Origin: CAZCCV01 sp964497515
Lineage (GTDB): Bacteria > Armatimonadota > UBA5829 > DTLH01
Direction: 5' to 3'
NCBI GenBank assembly: GCA_964497515.1
Contig: CAZCCV010000005.1
Location: 26,045-90,044 of the forward strand
DNA: 64,000 bases
Of this stretch, positions 9,176-18,294 are shown in pieces. Position 1 is the first letter of the stretch. Each line of letters starts with the position of its first letter. The translations under genes and the position numbers were made by a program. Below the pieces are notes generated by a model. It had not been told where the DNA came from, did not search any database, and saw nothing but the letters and a program-made list of their open reading frames with translations.

Positions 9176-9586
9176 TTGAGTAATTTTTCCTCAATAGACA
9201 TCAGCGCGTCGGGACTTATTGCCCAGCGTACGAGGCTCGACGCCATTGCAAATAACATCGCGAACGCCACCACCACCCGCACGTCTGAGGGCGGCCCATA
9301 CCGCAAGCAAGAGGTAGTGTTTCGAACCCATTCGGGCAGCTTCAACGAAGGGCAGACCGGGGTGGAGGTAGATGAGGTAATCGTCTCAAACGATCCGCCT
9401 AAGATGGTTCACGATCCAACCCACCCAGATGCCGGACCAGACGGATTGGTGGCTATGCCGGATATCAACATCGTCGAAGAGATGGTCGATATGATTTCGG
9501 CCACACGTGCCTACGAAGCCAATATCCAAGCGATTGCTTCTGCAAAGTCTATGCAAAGCAAGGCAATTGAAATCGGGAGAATCTAA
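9176..9586 (+). CDS. flgC: Flagellar proximal rod protein FlgC
   Basis: A 136-residue rod protein. The N-terminus has the rod signature (TRLDAIANNIANATT). The middle has VVFRTHSG and the C-terminus has INIVEEMVDMISATRAYEAN, typical of FlgC. The start is TTG with GGGAGG about 8 nt upstream; no in-frame ATG near the start competes. It directly follows flgB and precedes fliE, the conserved flgB-flgC-fliE-fliF order. Confidence 0.95.
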   Translation: MSNFSSIDISASGLIAQRTRLDAIANNIANATTTRTSEGGPYRKQEVVFRTHSGSFNEGQTGVEVDEVIVSNDPPKMVHDPTHPDAGPDGLVAMPDINIVEEMVDMISATRAYEANIQAIASAKSMQSKAIEIGRI

Positions 9587-9589
9587 GCC

Positions 9590-9877
9590 ATGAGAATTGA
9601 AGGAATTGGCAGTCAATTCGTACAGAAGCCAGAGATTGTTCGCGCCAAGCCTGCAGGAGAGAGCTTTGGTGATGCTGTAAAAAGTGCAGTGTCGAATGTA
9701 AACAAACTCCAGGTAGAAGCCGACCAGTATGCCAGCAAAATCGCGGTTGGTGATCCCGTTGAAACACATCAGGCGATGATTGCTATGCAGAAGGCGAGCA
9801 TGGCGCTGCAGTTTACAGTGCAGGTAAGAAACAAGATTATCGACGCTTATCAAGAAATAATGCGGATGCAAATATAG
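9590..9877 (+). CDS. fliE: Hook-basal body complex protein FliE
   Basis: A 95-residue protein joining the MS ring to the rod. The C-terminal half (ETHQAMIAMQKASMALQFTVQVRNKIIDAYQEIMRMQI) is the conserved FliE domain. Length is normal. It begins 3 bp after the flgC stop and is followed by fliF after 39 bp. Confidence 0.93.
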   Translation: MRIEGIGSQFVQKPEIVRAKPAGESFGDAVKSAVSNVNKLQVEADQYASKIAVGDPVETHQAMIAMQKASMALQFTVQVRNKIIDAYQEIMRMQI

Positions 9878-9916
9878 CGTCCGTTTGTATTCAATTGCGA
9901 TATACAGGTGCAGTGA

Positions 9917-11515
9917 ATGGATCAATTCTCTAAACTCGGGCCGGTGCAGGCTCTCACCAAGTTCTGGGGAACGCTAAGCAATACGCAGCGGTTCATAACC
10001 ACAGTATTCATAGCTACGAGCGTTGTGCTTCTCATATTAGTCTCAGTGGTAGCCACGCGGCCAGGTATGACAGTGCTGTTCTCGGGGCTTCAGCCGAATG
10101 ATGCGAGCGCAATAGTCGCTAAGCTCCAGGAAAACAAGATTCCGTATAAGGTGGAAGGAACTACCATAAAGGTTCCTTCCAACAGTGTATACGAAACGCG
10201 TATGCAGCTTGCGAGCCAGGGGCTTCCTGCAAGTGGCAATGTTGGATTCGAACTGTTCGACAAATCCGGGTTCGGAATGACTGAGTTCTCCCAGCGCCTC
10301 AACTACCAGCGAGCGCTGCAGGGCGAGCTCAGCCGAACGATCGATCAGATCGACGCCGTGGCACAGTCGCGAGTGCATATTGCAATCCCAGAAGATCGAT
10401 TGTTCACTACAGAAAAGCAAGAGCCTTCCGCATCTGTAATCATCAAATTGAAACCGGGTGGCAGGTTGGGTGGTGACCAGGTTGCAGGGATTGTGCGCCT
10501 CGTTTCGTCGGCCGTAGAGAGGATGACTCCGAATCGCGTCACCATAGTGGACACCGAAGGCAATATGCTTTCGGAACCGACTGACTCATTAACAGGGGTT
10601 GATCCACGTATGAGCTCTTCGCAGTTTCGCCTAAAGACCGAATACGAGCAGCAAGTGCAGCGAAACATCCAGTCGATGCTCGAGCATGCACTTGGTCCGA
10701 ACAAATCGGTTGTCCGCGTCAGCGCAAAGATCAACTTTGACCGCAAGGAAACCAATAGCGAAACCTACGAACCTGCTGCAACAGGAGAAAAGGGAGTTCT
10801 AACCAACGAACAGAGCACACAGGAGACCTACAGCGGCACCGGGAGTTCCATTGGCGGTGTGGTTGGTGCGCGTGCTAACATCGCCGCGAGTGGTGCACCA
10901 GTTGCATCGGTAACCCCTTCTGCTGGCAACGGTTATCAGCGAGTCGAAAGCACTGCCAAGTACGAAGTCTCGAAGAAGGTTGAGCACGTGGTAACCGCGC
11001 CGGGGCAGGTAGAGAGTATGTCTGTCGCAGTTATGGTGGATGGCAAAGTAGAACGCAGCAAGCTCGGTTCAATACGAAATGTCGTAGCTACTGCAGCCGG
11101 CATAGAGCCCACTCGTGGCGACAGAATCACAGTTGAGAGCATTGCATTTGACGACTCTGCAGCGAAGAAAGAAGCGAAGGAACTTGCTTCGCTCGAATCC
11201 AAGAGCACCTATCTCTCAATTGGCAAAACAGTTTTAGGCGTGATTCTTCTCTTCGGATTCCTGTTCTTCCTTCGCACTATGCTAAAGCAGATACGAGTTC
11301 AAGTATCGGAGCCCACTACGCAGGCGCAGACAGAATCAAGAGAAGAATCAATGATTCCTCCTCAACCGGTTGCCATCGACGCAGCCGCAGCACTCGAGAG
11401 TTATGGCACGGCAGAAGCGATGGATTCAGGCGTGCCCGCCGCTGTAGGTGGGTCAGCGACACCGAAACCGCAGGAGGTGGCCAAAGCGCTGCGCTCCTGG
11501 ATGACTGAACAATAA
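9917..11515 (+). CDS. fliF: Flagellar MS-ring protein FliF
   Basis: A 532-residue inner-membrane ring protein that seats the rod and the export gate. One membrane segment lies near residues 26-47 and another near 433-452. Between them are the ring-building domains with VLFSGLQPNDA, NYQRALQGELSRTI, SRVHIAIPEDRLF and ASVIIKLKPG. The C-terminal PKPQEVAKALRSWMTEQ is the FliG-binding tail. It lies just before fliG, its cytoplasmic partner. Confidence 0.97.
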   Translation: MDQFSKLGPVQALTKFWGTLSNTQRFITTVFIATSVVLLILVSVVATRPGMTVLFSGLQPNDASAIVAKLQENKIPYKVEGTTIKVPSNSVYETRMQLASQGLPASGNVGFELFDKSGFGMTEFSQRLNYQRALQGELSRTIDQIDAVAQSRVHIAIPEDRLFTTEKQEPSASVIIKLKPGGRLGGDQVAGIVRLVSSAVERMTPNRVTIVDTEGNMLSEPTDSLTGVDPRMSSSQFRLKTEYEQQVQRNIQSMLEHALGPNKSVVRVSAKINFDRKETNSETYEPAATGEKGVLTNEQSTQETYSGTGSSIGGVVGARANIAASGAPVASVTPSAGNGYQRVESTAKYEVSKKVEHVVTAPGQVESMSVAVMVDGKVERSKLGSIRNVVATAAGIEPTRGDRITVESIAFDDSAAKKEAKELASLESKSTYLSIGKTVLGVILLFGFLFFLRTMLKQIRVQVSEPTTQAQTESREESMIPPQPVAIDAAAALESYGTAEAMDSGVPAAVGGSATPKPQEVAKALRSWMTEQ

Positions 11516-11530
11516 GATTGGCAGACTAAT

Positions 11531-12670
11531 ATGCGAGACATAAACACGCTTACTGGATTAGAAAAGGCAAGCATACTACTGATCTCTATGGGCACGAGTG
11601 TTGCTGCAGAGGTGTTTAAGCACTTGGGCGAAATGGAGATTGAAAAGCTCTCTGCCCAGATTATGAAGCTGCGCGATGTTGACCAGGCCACAACCGATGC
11701 GGTGATGGCCGAGTTCGAACAGGTCTGCGGCAATATGGAGCAGAGTATGTCTGGTGGCAAAGATTTTGCTGCCGAGGTGCTTCAGCAGGTTGTAGGTGGC
11801 GACAAGGCCGCAGAACTCCTCGAAAGAGCTTCCGGGCCCAGTTACGGCAGACCGTTCGAGTCGCTATGGGAACTGGATTCCGGCAGAATCAGCCGGGTTC
11901 TTATCGAAGAACACCCGCAGATTATCGCTCTTGTTCTAACAAACCTGCCGGCGGACAAATCAGCTAGCGTGTTGGCCGAGCTTCCTATGGAGACTCAGGC
12001 GGAGGTAGCTCACCGTATCTGCCTTACCGACGGAATCGATTCAGAGGTTATTCGTGCAGTCGAAGAGGCTCTGCAAGAGAAGCTCGCGCTCGCCAGCACG
12101 CAGACCGCATCGGCGGGTGGCCCGAAGGCACTCGTAGAGATTCTCAACAATGCCACGCGAACCACTGAGCGAAACGTTTTGGAATCGTTGGCAAGCCAGG
12201 ATCCTGAGGTAGGCGAACAGGTTCGAAAGATGATGTTTGTCTTCGAGGACTTGTCTACGCTGGATGATAGAACGATTCAGGTGATCCTAAGGGAGATAGA
12301 TCAGGAAGACCTGCGATTGGCTGTAAAGAGTGCGGACGACACCATTCGCAATTTGATGTTCAAGAATATGTCCGAGCGCGCAGCAGAGATGCTCAAGGAA
12401 GATTTAGAGCTTCTGACCAACGCTCGCCCAGAGGATATGGAAGCGGCTCAGCAGCGAATAGTGCTTATCGTACGCCGATTGCTGGCAAACGGTGAAGCGG
12501 CTCTAAGAAGCGATTCATCGGACGAAGCAAGAGAGCCTGTCGAAGACACAACGATTCTATCCGACGAGCAGCTAGCAGCGCAGATGGCAGCCGAAATGGG
12601 AATGGCTGACACACAGACGAGTGAGGAGCAAACAGGTGGGGAGTCTGATCAAGAGCAGCTTGCTGCATAG
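11531..12670 (+). CDS. fliG: Flagellar motor switch protein FliG
   Basis: A 379-residue C-ring rotor protein. N-terminal TGLEKASILLISMG binds FliF. The middle domain has EEHPQIIALVLTNLP, and the C-terminal domain has the charged torque helix region (DDRTIQVILREIDQEDLRLAVKSAD). It is longer than the usual 330-345 residues because of an acidic tail after about residue 330 (EEQTGGESDQEQ). Its 3' end overlaps fliH by 35 bp. Confidence 0.96.
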   Translation: MRDINTLTGLEKASILLISMGTSVAAEVFKHLGEMEIEKLSAQIMKLRDVDQATTDAVMAEFEQVCGNMEQSMSGGKDFAAEVLQQVVGGDKAAELLERASGPSYGRPFESLWELDSGRISRVLIEEHPQIIALVLTNLPADKSASVLAELPMETQAEVAHRICLTDGIDSEVIRAVEEALQEKLALASTQTASAGGPKALVEILNNATRTTERNVLESLASQDPEVGEQVRKMMFVFEDLSTLDDRTIQVILREIDQEDLRLAVKSADDTIRNLMFKNMSERAAEMLKEDLELLTNARPEDMEAAQQRIVLIVRRLLANGEAALRSDSSDEAREPVEDTTILSDEQLAAQMAAEMGMADTQTSEEQTGGESDQEQLAA

Positions 12671-13343
12671 TCTGGACAGATCACAGGAATACCTAGTCGA
12701 CACCAAAAGCGAACTCGATGCTGCTCGTCACTACGCCTCTCCAGAGGAAGAGGCTCAATCGATTGTCGATAAGGCGAAGCTCGAGGCTGAAGCCCTGTTG
12801 GCGCAGGCGCAGTCGGAGGTCGATAGTATTCGGGAGAAGGCGCATGCAGAAGGCTATCAGGCAGGACTCTCTGCACTCGATGCCGATCGAGAGGCACTGC
12901 AGCAGAAGGCAGCCGAGATTGAAGCAGATGCTACGAGTCAGGCCGCATTGTTCTGGCGCCAGATAGAACCCGAATTGCTGAAGCTCTCTGTTGAGATTGC
13001 TCGAAAAGTAGTCCGTAGAGAGATCGACGAACACAGCGATTTTGTAATCACAACTGTCCGCGAAGCTATTCGGCAGCTCCGCGATAGGCAGGACTTAAAG
13101 ATACACGTCAGCCCGAAAGACTATGATCTGGTTCGCGAGCGAAAAGACGAGATACAGAGTTCCAGCGATGGGATCAGAAGTATCGAAGTCATCGACGACC
13201 GCCGCATTGACCAGGGCGGTTGTCTAATCGAATCCGGTAACGGGCATCTAGATGCTCGAACAGAGACCCAGATGGGCGAAGCCGAGCGTGCACTATTGGA
13301 GGCGGAACGGTATGACAATTCCAATGACACGTCCGAATCTTGA
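12636..13343 (+). CDS. fliH: Flagellar export stator protein FliH
   Basis: A 235-residue protein that regulates the FliI export ATPase. It has a long Glu/Ala-rich coiled coil (about residues 30-95), then the conserved C-terminal domain (ELLKLSVEIARKVVRREI, DRRIDQGGCLIESGNGHLDA). GTG at 12636 is preferred to GTG at 12621 because GAGGAG at 12623-12628 is 7 nt upstream. It overlaps fliG by 35 bp and fliI by 32 bp, suggesting coupled translation. Confidence 0.9.
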   Translation: MGSLIKSSLLHSLDRSQEYLVDTKSELDAARHYASPEEEAQSIVDKAKLEAEALLAQAQSEVDSIREKAHAEGYQAGLSALDADREALQQKAAEIEADATSQAALFWRQIEPELLKLSVEIARKVVRREIDEHSDFVITTVREAIRQLRDRQDLKIHVSPKDYDLVRERKDEIQSSSDGIRSIEVIDDRRIDQGGCLIESGNGHLDARTETQMGEAERALLEAERYDNSNDTSES

Positions 13344-14643
13344 GAAATACCTCCCAATTGTAGGTCGGCTCAATATGATGAAGCTGAACGGAAAGGTCTC
13401 TCAGGTAGTCGGTGTCGTTGTCGAGTCGAAGGGTCCGGCTGCGCATTTGGGTGAGATCTGTGAGATTCACTGTAAGCGCAACGAGCCTCCGATTGCCGCT
13501 GAGGTAGTAGGTTTCCGCGAGAACACAGTGCTTCTGATGCCACTCGGAGAAATGGACGAGATCGCGCCTGGGAGTGATGTGGTGGCAACCGGCACTTCGC
13601 TGAAGGTTGGTGTGGGGCCACAGTTGCTGGGGCGTGTCATAGACGGGTTGGGCAGACCAATGGATAACCTGGGGCTGCTCGAACCCGAGGATAAATGGTT
13701 GGCAGCACGAACGCCACCGGCTCCACTCGACAGAAAACGTATTACAGAGCCGCTGTCGTTCGGAGTGCGCGCAATTGACTCGTTGCTTACCTGTGGTAAG
13801 GGGCAACGTATTGGCATTTTCGCCGGCAGCGGGGTAGGGAAAAGCACCCTGCTCGGCATGATCGCCCGAAATACACAGGCGGATGTAAATGTCATCGCTC
13901 TTATCGGAGAACGAGGTAGAGAAGTCCGAGACTTCCTCGAAAAGGACCTCGGAGAAGAAGGGTTAAAACGATCGGTGGTTGTAGTCGTAACCTCCGATCA
14001 GGTCGCCGTTGCAAGGCTTCGAGGCGCGATGGTAGCGACCTCAATAGCCGAGTACTTCCGGGATCAGGGTGCCGATGTGATGCTGATGATGGACTCGGTC
14101 ACTCGTGTTGCCTGGGCGCAAAGAGAGATTGGCCTTGCGGTAGGGGAACCGCCAACCACTCGCGGTTATACACCATCAGTTTTTGCGCTACTTCCCAGGC
14201 TGCTGGAGCGCTCAGGGACTGCGGCGAGAGGGTCGATTACTGGGCTTTATACGGTTTTGGTCGACGGAGACGATATGAACGAACCTGTGGCTGACGCTGT
14301 GCGGAGTATCTTAGATGGTCATATAGTTCTTTCCAGGGATCTTGCACATCGCAACCACTATCCTGCCATAGACGTTTTACAGAGCGTCAGCAGGTTGATG
14401 CCGGATGTGACGACGGAGGATCACAGAATGGCAGCCGGAAAAGCGCGCGATGTGCTGGCGACGTTCAAATCCGCGGAGGATCTCATCAATATTGGCGCTT
14501 ACGTCGATGGAAGCAATCCGAGCATCGACTATGCCAAAGCTCATATAGAGTCCGTGAACTCGTTTCTGAAGCAGGGCGTAGCACAGAAGTCGGACTACGC
14601 CGACACAGTCGAAGCACTTCAAAATCTGTTTGTGGGTGAATGA
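13312..14643 (+). CDS. fliI: Flagellum-specific export ATPase FliI
   Basis: A 443-residue hexameric ATPase of the flagellar type III secretion apparatus, related to F1-beta. Walker A is GIFAGSGVGKST, followed by GERGREVRDF. Walker B is in DVMLMMDSVTR, with the family motif PPTTRGYTPSVFALLPRLLER. ATG 13312 has GGAGG 9 nt upstream; an earlier in-frame ATG at 13252 has no such site. Its stop overlaps the fliJ start (ATGATGA). Confidence 0.97.
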   Translation: MTIPMTRPNLEKYLPIVGRLNMMKLNGKVSQVVGVVVESKGPAAHLGEICEIHCKRNEPPIAAEVVGFRENTVLLMPLGEMDEIAPGSDVVATGTSLKVGVGPQLLGRVIDGLGRPMDNLGLLEPEDKWLAARTPPAPLDRKRITEPLSFGVRAIDSLLTCGKGQRIGIFAGSGVGKSTLLGMIARNTQADVNVIALIGERGREVRDFLEKDLGEEGLKRSVVVVVTSDQVAVARLRGAMVATSIAEYFRDQGADVMLMMDSVTRVAWAQREIGLAVGEPPTTRGYTPSVFALLPRLLERSGTAARGSITGLYTVLVDGDDMNEPVADAVRSILDGHIVLSRDLAHRNHYPAIDVLQSVSRLMPDVTTEDHRMAAGKARDVLATFKSAEDLINIGAYVDGSNPSIDYAKAHIESVNSFLKQGVAQKSDYADTVEALQNLFVGE

Positions 14644-15116
14644 TGAGGAAGTTTCAATTCGGACTCCAGCGGCTGCTGGACTATAGAGAGATAGTGGAGG
14701 AGTCGCTTCTGGCGGAACTGGGAGCGCTGCAGGCCAAGCACGATAACGAGGTGGCTAAATTGGTCAATATGCGGCGCGACAGAGATTTGTTCCGAAAGAG
14801 TATGAAGCATCAGTTGTCCGATGGTTCTTCCGACGAAATCAGAGATGCCTACGACTATCTGCAGCAGCTCATTCATCGCTGTGTTGAGCAAGAGCTTCAG
14901 GTAAGGCAAGTCACCGAAGAGAAGAATGCCAAGCTTGAAGAGGTAGTAGAGGCCTCGAAAGACCGCAAACTGCTCGAGCGATTGAAGGAACACAAAACGA
15001 AACAACACAGAAAAGAAATCAGTCAGCAGGAACAGAAATTCCTCGACGATTTAGCATCAATTCGCTTCAACCGAAGCAGTGAAGCAGACGAATGCCGCGC
15101 CGGAGGTGCCTCGTGA
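14640..15116 (+). CDS. fliJ: Flagellar export protein FliJ
   Basis: A 158-residue, highly charged, fully helical coiled-coil protein beginning MMRKFQFGLQRLLDYREI, the typical FliJ N-terminus. FliJ links FliI to the FlhA export gate. Its start overlaps the fliI stop, and its stop overlaps the GTG of the next gene. Identification rests on the N-terminus, the coiled coil and the position after fliI. Confidence 0.9.
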   Translation: MMRKFQFGLQRLLDYREIVEESLLAELGALQAKHDNEVAKLVNMRRDRDLFRKSMKHQLSDGSSDEIRDAYDYLQQLIHRCVEQELQVRQVTEEKNAKLEEVVEASKDRKLLERLKEHKTKQHRKEISQQEQKFLDDLASIRFNRSSEADECRAGGAS

Positions 15117-15670
15117 GGCTGGATAATCTGCGAGCTGTGAAACAACGCATAGCTGAAATCGAACAGCGGTTTGCAGAACCAATGCAAGCCGGCCTGCCGC
15201 CTCATTCTGCCAGTCGCAGTTCTTCCAGATTTACCAGTTTTTTGCAGAATGCAAGGTCGGCAGCCACTGCGAAACAGCCGTGCCCATCTGAGCTCGATGG
15301 GATTATCAGAGAGGCCGGTAATAAGTATGGAATCTCTCCAGCGGTCATCAAATCGGTGATACAGGCGGAGTCGGGGTTCAGGCAATCCGCAGTCTCGCGT
15401 GCCGGAGCACTTGGACTAATGCAGCTTATGCCAGGCACAGCGCGGGGATTAGGGGTCAACCCGATGGATCCGGTGCAGAACATAGATGGTGGCGTGCGCT
15501 ATCTCAGGCAGCAGTTGGATCGGTTCAGAAGTCTGGATCAAGCTCTGGCAGCCTACAATGCCGGCCCAGGAGCTGTCATCAAATACGGTGGTATACCGCC
15601 CTATACAGAAACGCAGAATTATGTTCAGAAAGTCATGAATAGTATCGATATATTTACGGGAGGGGAGTAA
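15113..15670 (+). CDS. Lytic transglycosylase (SLT) in the flagellar operon
   Basis: A 185-residue protein. The C-terminal two thirds is a transglycosylase SLT domain with catalytic Glu in VIQAESGF, then GALGLMQLMPGTA, and AAYNAGPGAV, followed by NYVQKVM. The N-terminal 45 residues form a helix. GTG 15113 is chosen because GGAGG is correctly placed and it overlaps the fliJ stop. No clear signal peptide is visible, so it may be exported by the flagellar apparatus. FlgJ at 43990 lacks a muramidase domain, so this enzyme probably cuts peptidoglycan for the rod (inference). Confidence 0.9.
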   Translation: MRLDNLRAVKQRIAEIEQRFAEPMQAGLPPHSASRSSSRFTSFLQNARSAATAKQPCPSELDGIIREAGNKYGISPAVIKSVIQAESGFRQSAVSRAGALGLMQLMPGTARGLGVNPMDPVQNIDGGVRYLRQQLDRFRSLDQALAAYNAGPGAVIKYGGIPPYTETQNYVQKVMNSIDIFTGGE

Positions 15671-15685
15671 GCAACAACCACTTGT

Positions 15686-15694
15686 CCCCCCCCC
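15686..15694 (+). repeat. Run of nine C before fliK
   Basis: An uninterrupted C9 tract lies in the 61-bp gap between the transglycosylase stop and fliK, about 20 bp before a strong AAAGGAGGT ribosome site. Homopolymers of this length are prone to slippage in replication and to sequencing error. Being non-coding, a length change would alter only the leader. Confidence 0.9.
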
Positions 15695-15731
15695 AGAACA
15701 AACCGATAAGAAAAGGAGGTAACAACAAGCA

Positions 15732-17210
15732 TTGAATGCAGCAAACTTGGCGCTCAATGCGTGCCTGCCGGAGACCCAGTCGGCCATCATTCTTTTGGGC
15801 CAGACAGTCTCTACGACTAACGAAACAGTCTTGCAGGGAAGCGCAGAGAGCCAACAATCAGCCGCACAGGATTTTCAACGGCTGATATTGGGGCTGCTGA
15901 GCAAACAGGATGCGAAACCAGATGAAGTAGCGGCCGGACAACAGGAGCCGGAGCAGCTAAAAGAGACAGATTCTAATGCGACTGATGAAGCTCTTTTTTC
16001 TGCCGCCCAAGCGGAAATCTTGTTGGGGTCAGTGGGAAATGTGCAGCTATCTTCGGAGACACGGCCCGAAGATAAGCAGCAACTATTAGTTCCCGCATCA
16101 TCTGCAGAGCATCCAGCCGAGGTCAGCTCGGTTGAGTTGCAGCAGCCAGAACCAGTGCCGCAGCCGGGGCAGGAAGGTGTCATCTCGATACCGGAAGGGG
16201 TCACCACTACACCCCCTAAGGAAATCGACGAAGGTATCCTATCCTCGCTTCGTGCCGCGGAGAGCGATCAGTCGGGGTTTGTCTTTGAGCCCGAGGTATC
16301 AGCGGAGCAGACAACGTCAACCGTTGCTGCTAACCTGCCGGATTCGGAGGCTGTGAACCAAACCCCATATCCTGTCCTCGAGACTGCTGAATCAGCTCAA
16401 ACCAACGCAAGCCCGAGCGGTGCACTGCCGCGCGAGACAAACGTTGCTCGGGTGGCAGACAGACCAATCGCAGGCTCCTCGTTGTTGAACGTCGACGAAT
16501 GGTCGGCAGAGACGCAGGTAAGAGAGGCAGCTAGTGTTGATAAGATCGGAGAATCGTTCCGAACGCTTATCGAAAACACAATCTCTGCTGATGCTCCTGC
16601 CGACACATTCGAGTCGGTTGAGCGGCCTAGCGAGGTTCTCACAAGGGAACCGAAAGCTCACGAGACGGCTGTAAACACAGCAGTCGCATCTTTACGTTCT
16701 GAGTCACTGTCAGCGGCGGAGGCTGAGACAGTTGCGGGGCCGAATGTCTCACAACCAGTCGATCCCACTCTAAACGCAAAGATCATCAACCAGATAGTAC
16801 GATCTGCCAAAGTGCAACTCACAGAAGGCCGATCAGAGATGGCACTTCGCCTCGATCCACCGCATCTTGGCAATGTCAACATGAGTGTGACAGTCCAGGA
16901 AGGCAGTGTATCGGCGATCATCCAGACTGCTACAGAGTCGGCGCGACAAGCGCTAGTATCCAACCTCGACGGCCTCAGACAATCACTGATTGAGGCAGGG
17001 GTTCGGGTGGACTCTATCAACGTGACAATAGGTGGAGATCTGAACCACGGACTGCAGTACCAGCCGCAGGGCCAGCAGTATTCACCGCAGGGACATGTCA
17101 GTGTAAATGCACTGCGCACAGATGCTGTTAGCGCAGCAGATGCAGTTCCAAATTCAACTATCGAAGCCGCCAACACTCAGTGGGGAGTGCGGCTCGACTG
17201 TCTCGCATAG
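15732..17210 (+). CDS. fliK: Flagellar hook-length control protein FliK
   Basis: A 492-residue protein. The first 350 residues are low-complexity (Glu, Ala, Ser, Pro, Thr, Val) and presumably extended, as in FliK rulers. The C-terminal substrate-switch domain is recognisable (MALRLDPPHLGNVNMSVTVQ, then LVSNLDGLRQSLIEAGVRVDSINV). The start is TTG with AAAGGAGGT 11 nt upstream; the nearby ATG is in another frame. It is followed by flgD and flgE, as expected for hook genes. Confidence 0.88.
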   Translation: MNAANLALNACLPETQSAIILLGQTVSTTNETVLQGSAESQQSAAQDFQRLILGLLSKQDAKPDEVAAGQQEPEQLKETDSNATDEALFSAAQAEILLGSVGNVQLSSETRPEDKQQLLVPASSAEHPAEVSSVELQQPEPVPQPGQEGVISIPEGVTTTPPKEIDEGILSSLRAAESDQSGFVFEPEVSAEQTTSTVAANLPDSEAVNQTPYPVLETAESAQTNASPSGALPRETNVARVADRPIAGSSLLNVDEWSAETQVREAASVDKIGESFRTLIENTISADAPADTFESVERPSEVLTREPKAHETAVNTAVASLRSESLSAAEAETVAGPNVSQPVDPTLNAKIINQIVRSAKVQLTEGRSEMALRLDPPHLGNVNMSVTVQEGSVSAIIQTATESARQALVSNLDGLRQSLIEAGVRVDSINVTIGGDLNHGLQYQPQGQQYSPQGHVSVNALRTDAVSAADAVPNSTIEAANTQWGVRLDCLA

Positions 17211-17222
17211 GAGGAAGATAGC

Positions 17223-17690
17223 ATGCCAGTAACCACTGCTGTAAACGCTAATGTAAACGGGACAATGGCACAGTCTGCAGGTGCACAGCAGACGCCTATG
17301 GGGCGAGATGCATTTCTTAAGCTTCTTGTAACTCAGCTTAGAATGCAGGATCCAATGAGTCCTATGGACGACAGAGAGTTCATCTCGCAGCTTGCGCAGT
17401 TCTCGACGCTCGAATCAATGCAGAATATGTCGAGCGGAGTAGACACTATCGGTTCTGTGGTCGACAACATGAATATGACTGTCCTGGCTTCGATCAAGAA
17501 CAACTCTGCATTTGCGGCGTTGAACCTGATCGGTCGCCAAATAGAGGCCACAGACCCATCTGATCCAACCGGAGAAAAAACGCTCAGCGGGAAGGTTGAA
17601 GGTGTAAAATTCCTGCTCGACGGCCCGGTTCTTACAGTAAACGGTAGAGACATTCCACTCAGTCACGTAAAGAGTGCGTCGATATCGTAG
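17223..17690 (+). CDS. flgD: Flagellar hook capping protein FlgD
   Basis: A 155-residue hook scaffold. The N-terminal core FLKLLVTQLRMQDPMSPMDDREFISQLAQFSTLESMQNM is the FlgD signature. The C-terminal region has LIGRQIEA and a small beta domain shorter than in enterobacterial FlgD (about 220 residues). AGGAGG precedes the ATG. Confidence 0.95.
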   Translation: MPVTTAVNANVNGTMAQSAGAQQTPMGRDAFLKLLVTQLRMQDPMSPMDDREFISQLAQFSTLESMQNMSSGVDTIGSVVDNMNMTVLASIKNNSAFAALNLIGRQIEATDPSDPTGEKTLSGKVEGVKFLLDGPVLTVNGRDIPLSHVKSASIS

Positions 17691-17756
17691 TCTGTCAGGT
17701 GCAGTTGCTGGTACGGTAATTGCTCTCACAGGCGTGCCAAGTCTATAGAGCACATT

Positions 17757-17782
17757 GAGGTCAAAACAACTGTTTTGGTCTC
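17757..17782 (+). other. Stem-loop between flgD and the next gene
   Basis: An 11-bp stem (GAGGTCAAAAC with GTTTTGGTCTC, including two G-T wobbles) closes a 4-nt loop AACT. It lies in the 137-bp gap after flgD. No T run follows, so it is not a standard terminator. It may protect or process the mRNA (inference). Confidence 0.55.
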
Positions 17783-17827
17783 AGGTTCGGGGTGTTTATC
17801 CCCAGACTACAGATAAACGGTGAGAAA

Positions 17828-18208
17828 ATGGTGGACAGAACCGGTCTAATACCGGCAATAAAGCCAAATCCTGTCGGGACTCCGGGAAAACCGGGATCGC
17901 CCGTTAAGAATGGAGGGTTCGCAGGGACTCTAGCGCGAGAGACAGAGCGCAGGCAGTTGCTGCAGATCTCTTCACACGCACAAAAGCGCCTCGATTCGTC
18001 TCAGGTGCAACTGAGCGAACACGACATCGAGCGTTTGGACGGAGCTGTACATCGAGCTGAACAGAAAGGTTCCAAGCAATCGCTTGTTATGCTCGACGAC
18101 CTTGCTCTGGTAGTGAGCATCAAAAACAAGGTGGTCATTACAGCGGTTGATGAGGCACGGCAGAAGGAAGGTGTCTTCACCAACATTGACACTGTAGTTA
18201 TCGCGTAG
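17828..18208 (+). CDS. Conserved flagellar operon protein, TIGR02530-like
   Basis: A 126-residue protein. The C-terminal part (SSQVQLSEHDIERLDGAVHRAEQKGSKQSLVMLDDLALVVSIKNKVVITAVDE) matches my memory of the short flagellar operon protein found between flgD and flgE in Firmicutes and relatives. The role is unknown; the position suggests hook assembly. ATG 17828 is chosen with GGTGAG just upstream; a GTG at 17792 would add 12 residues. Confidence 0.8.
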   Translation: MVDRTGLIPAIKPNPVGTPGKPGSPVKNGGFAGTLARETERRQLLQISSHAQKRLDSSQVQLSEHDIERLDGAVHRAEQKGSKQSLVMLDDLALVVSIKNKVVITAVDEARQKEGVFTNIDTVVIA

Positions 18209-18233
18209 GGCCGGACCTCGAATGAGGAGGCCC
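18208..18233 (+). other. Stem-loop after the flagellar operon protein gene
   Basis: GGGCC pairs with GGCCC around an inner CCTC-GAAT-GAGG hairpin with a small internal loop. It begins at the stop codon of the preceding gene. No T run follows. It may mark an mRNA processing or attenuation point before flgE. Confidence 0.5.
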
Positions 18234-18260
18234 CAAGTGCCAACGTTACCTGGTGGCACA

Positions 18261-18275
18261 GGCTCAAAATGAGCC
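18261..18275 (+). other. Small stem-loop in the flgE leader
   Basis: GGCTCA-AAA-TGAGCC, a perfect 6-bp stem, ends 19 bp before the flgE start and just before its ribosome site (GGAGG). It could influence flgE translation. No protein or RNA partner is evident. Confidence 0.45.
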
Positions 18276-18294
18276 AAACGGAGGTCAAACAAGA

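Noticed and set aside
18252..18269. TGGCAC sequence before flgE as a second sigma-54 promoter
   Set aside because: The -24 half matches, but 10 bp downstream there is AA instead of GC, so the -12 element is absent.
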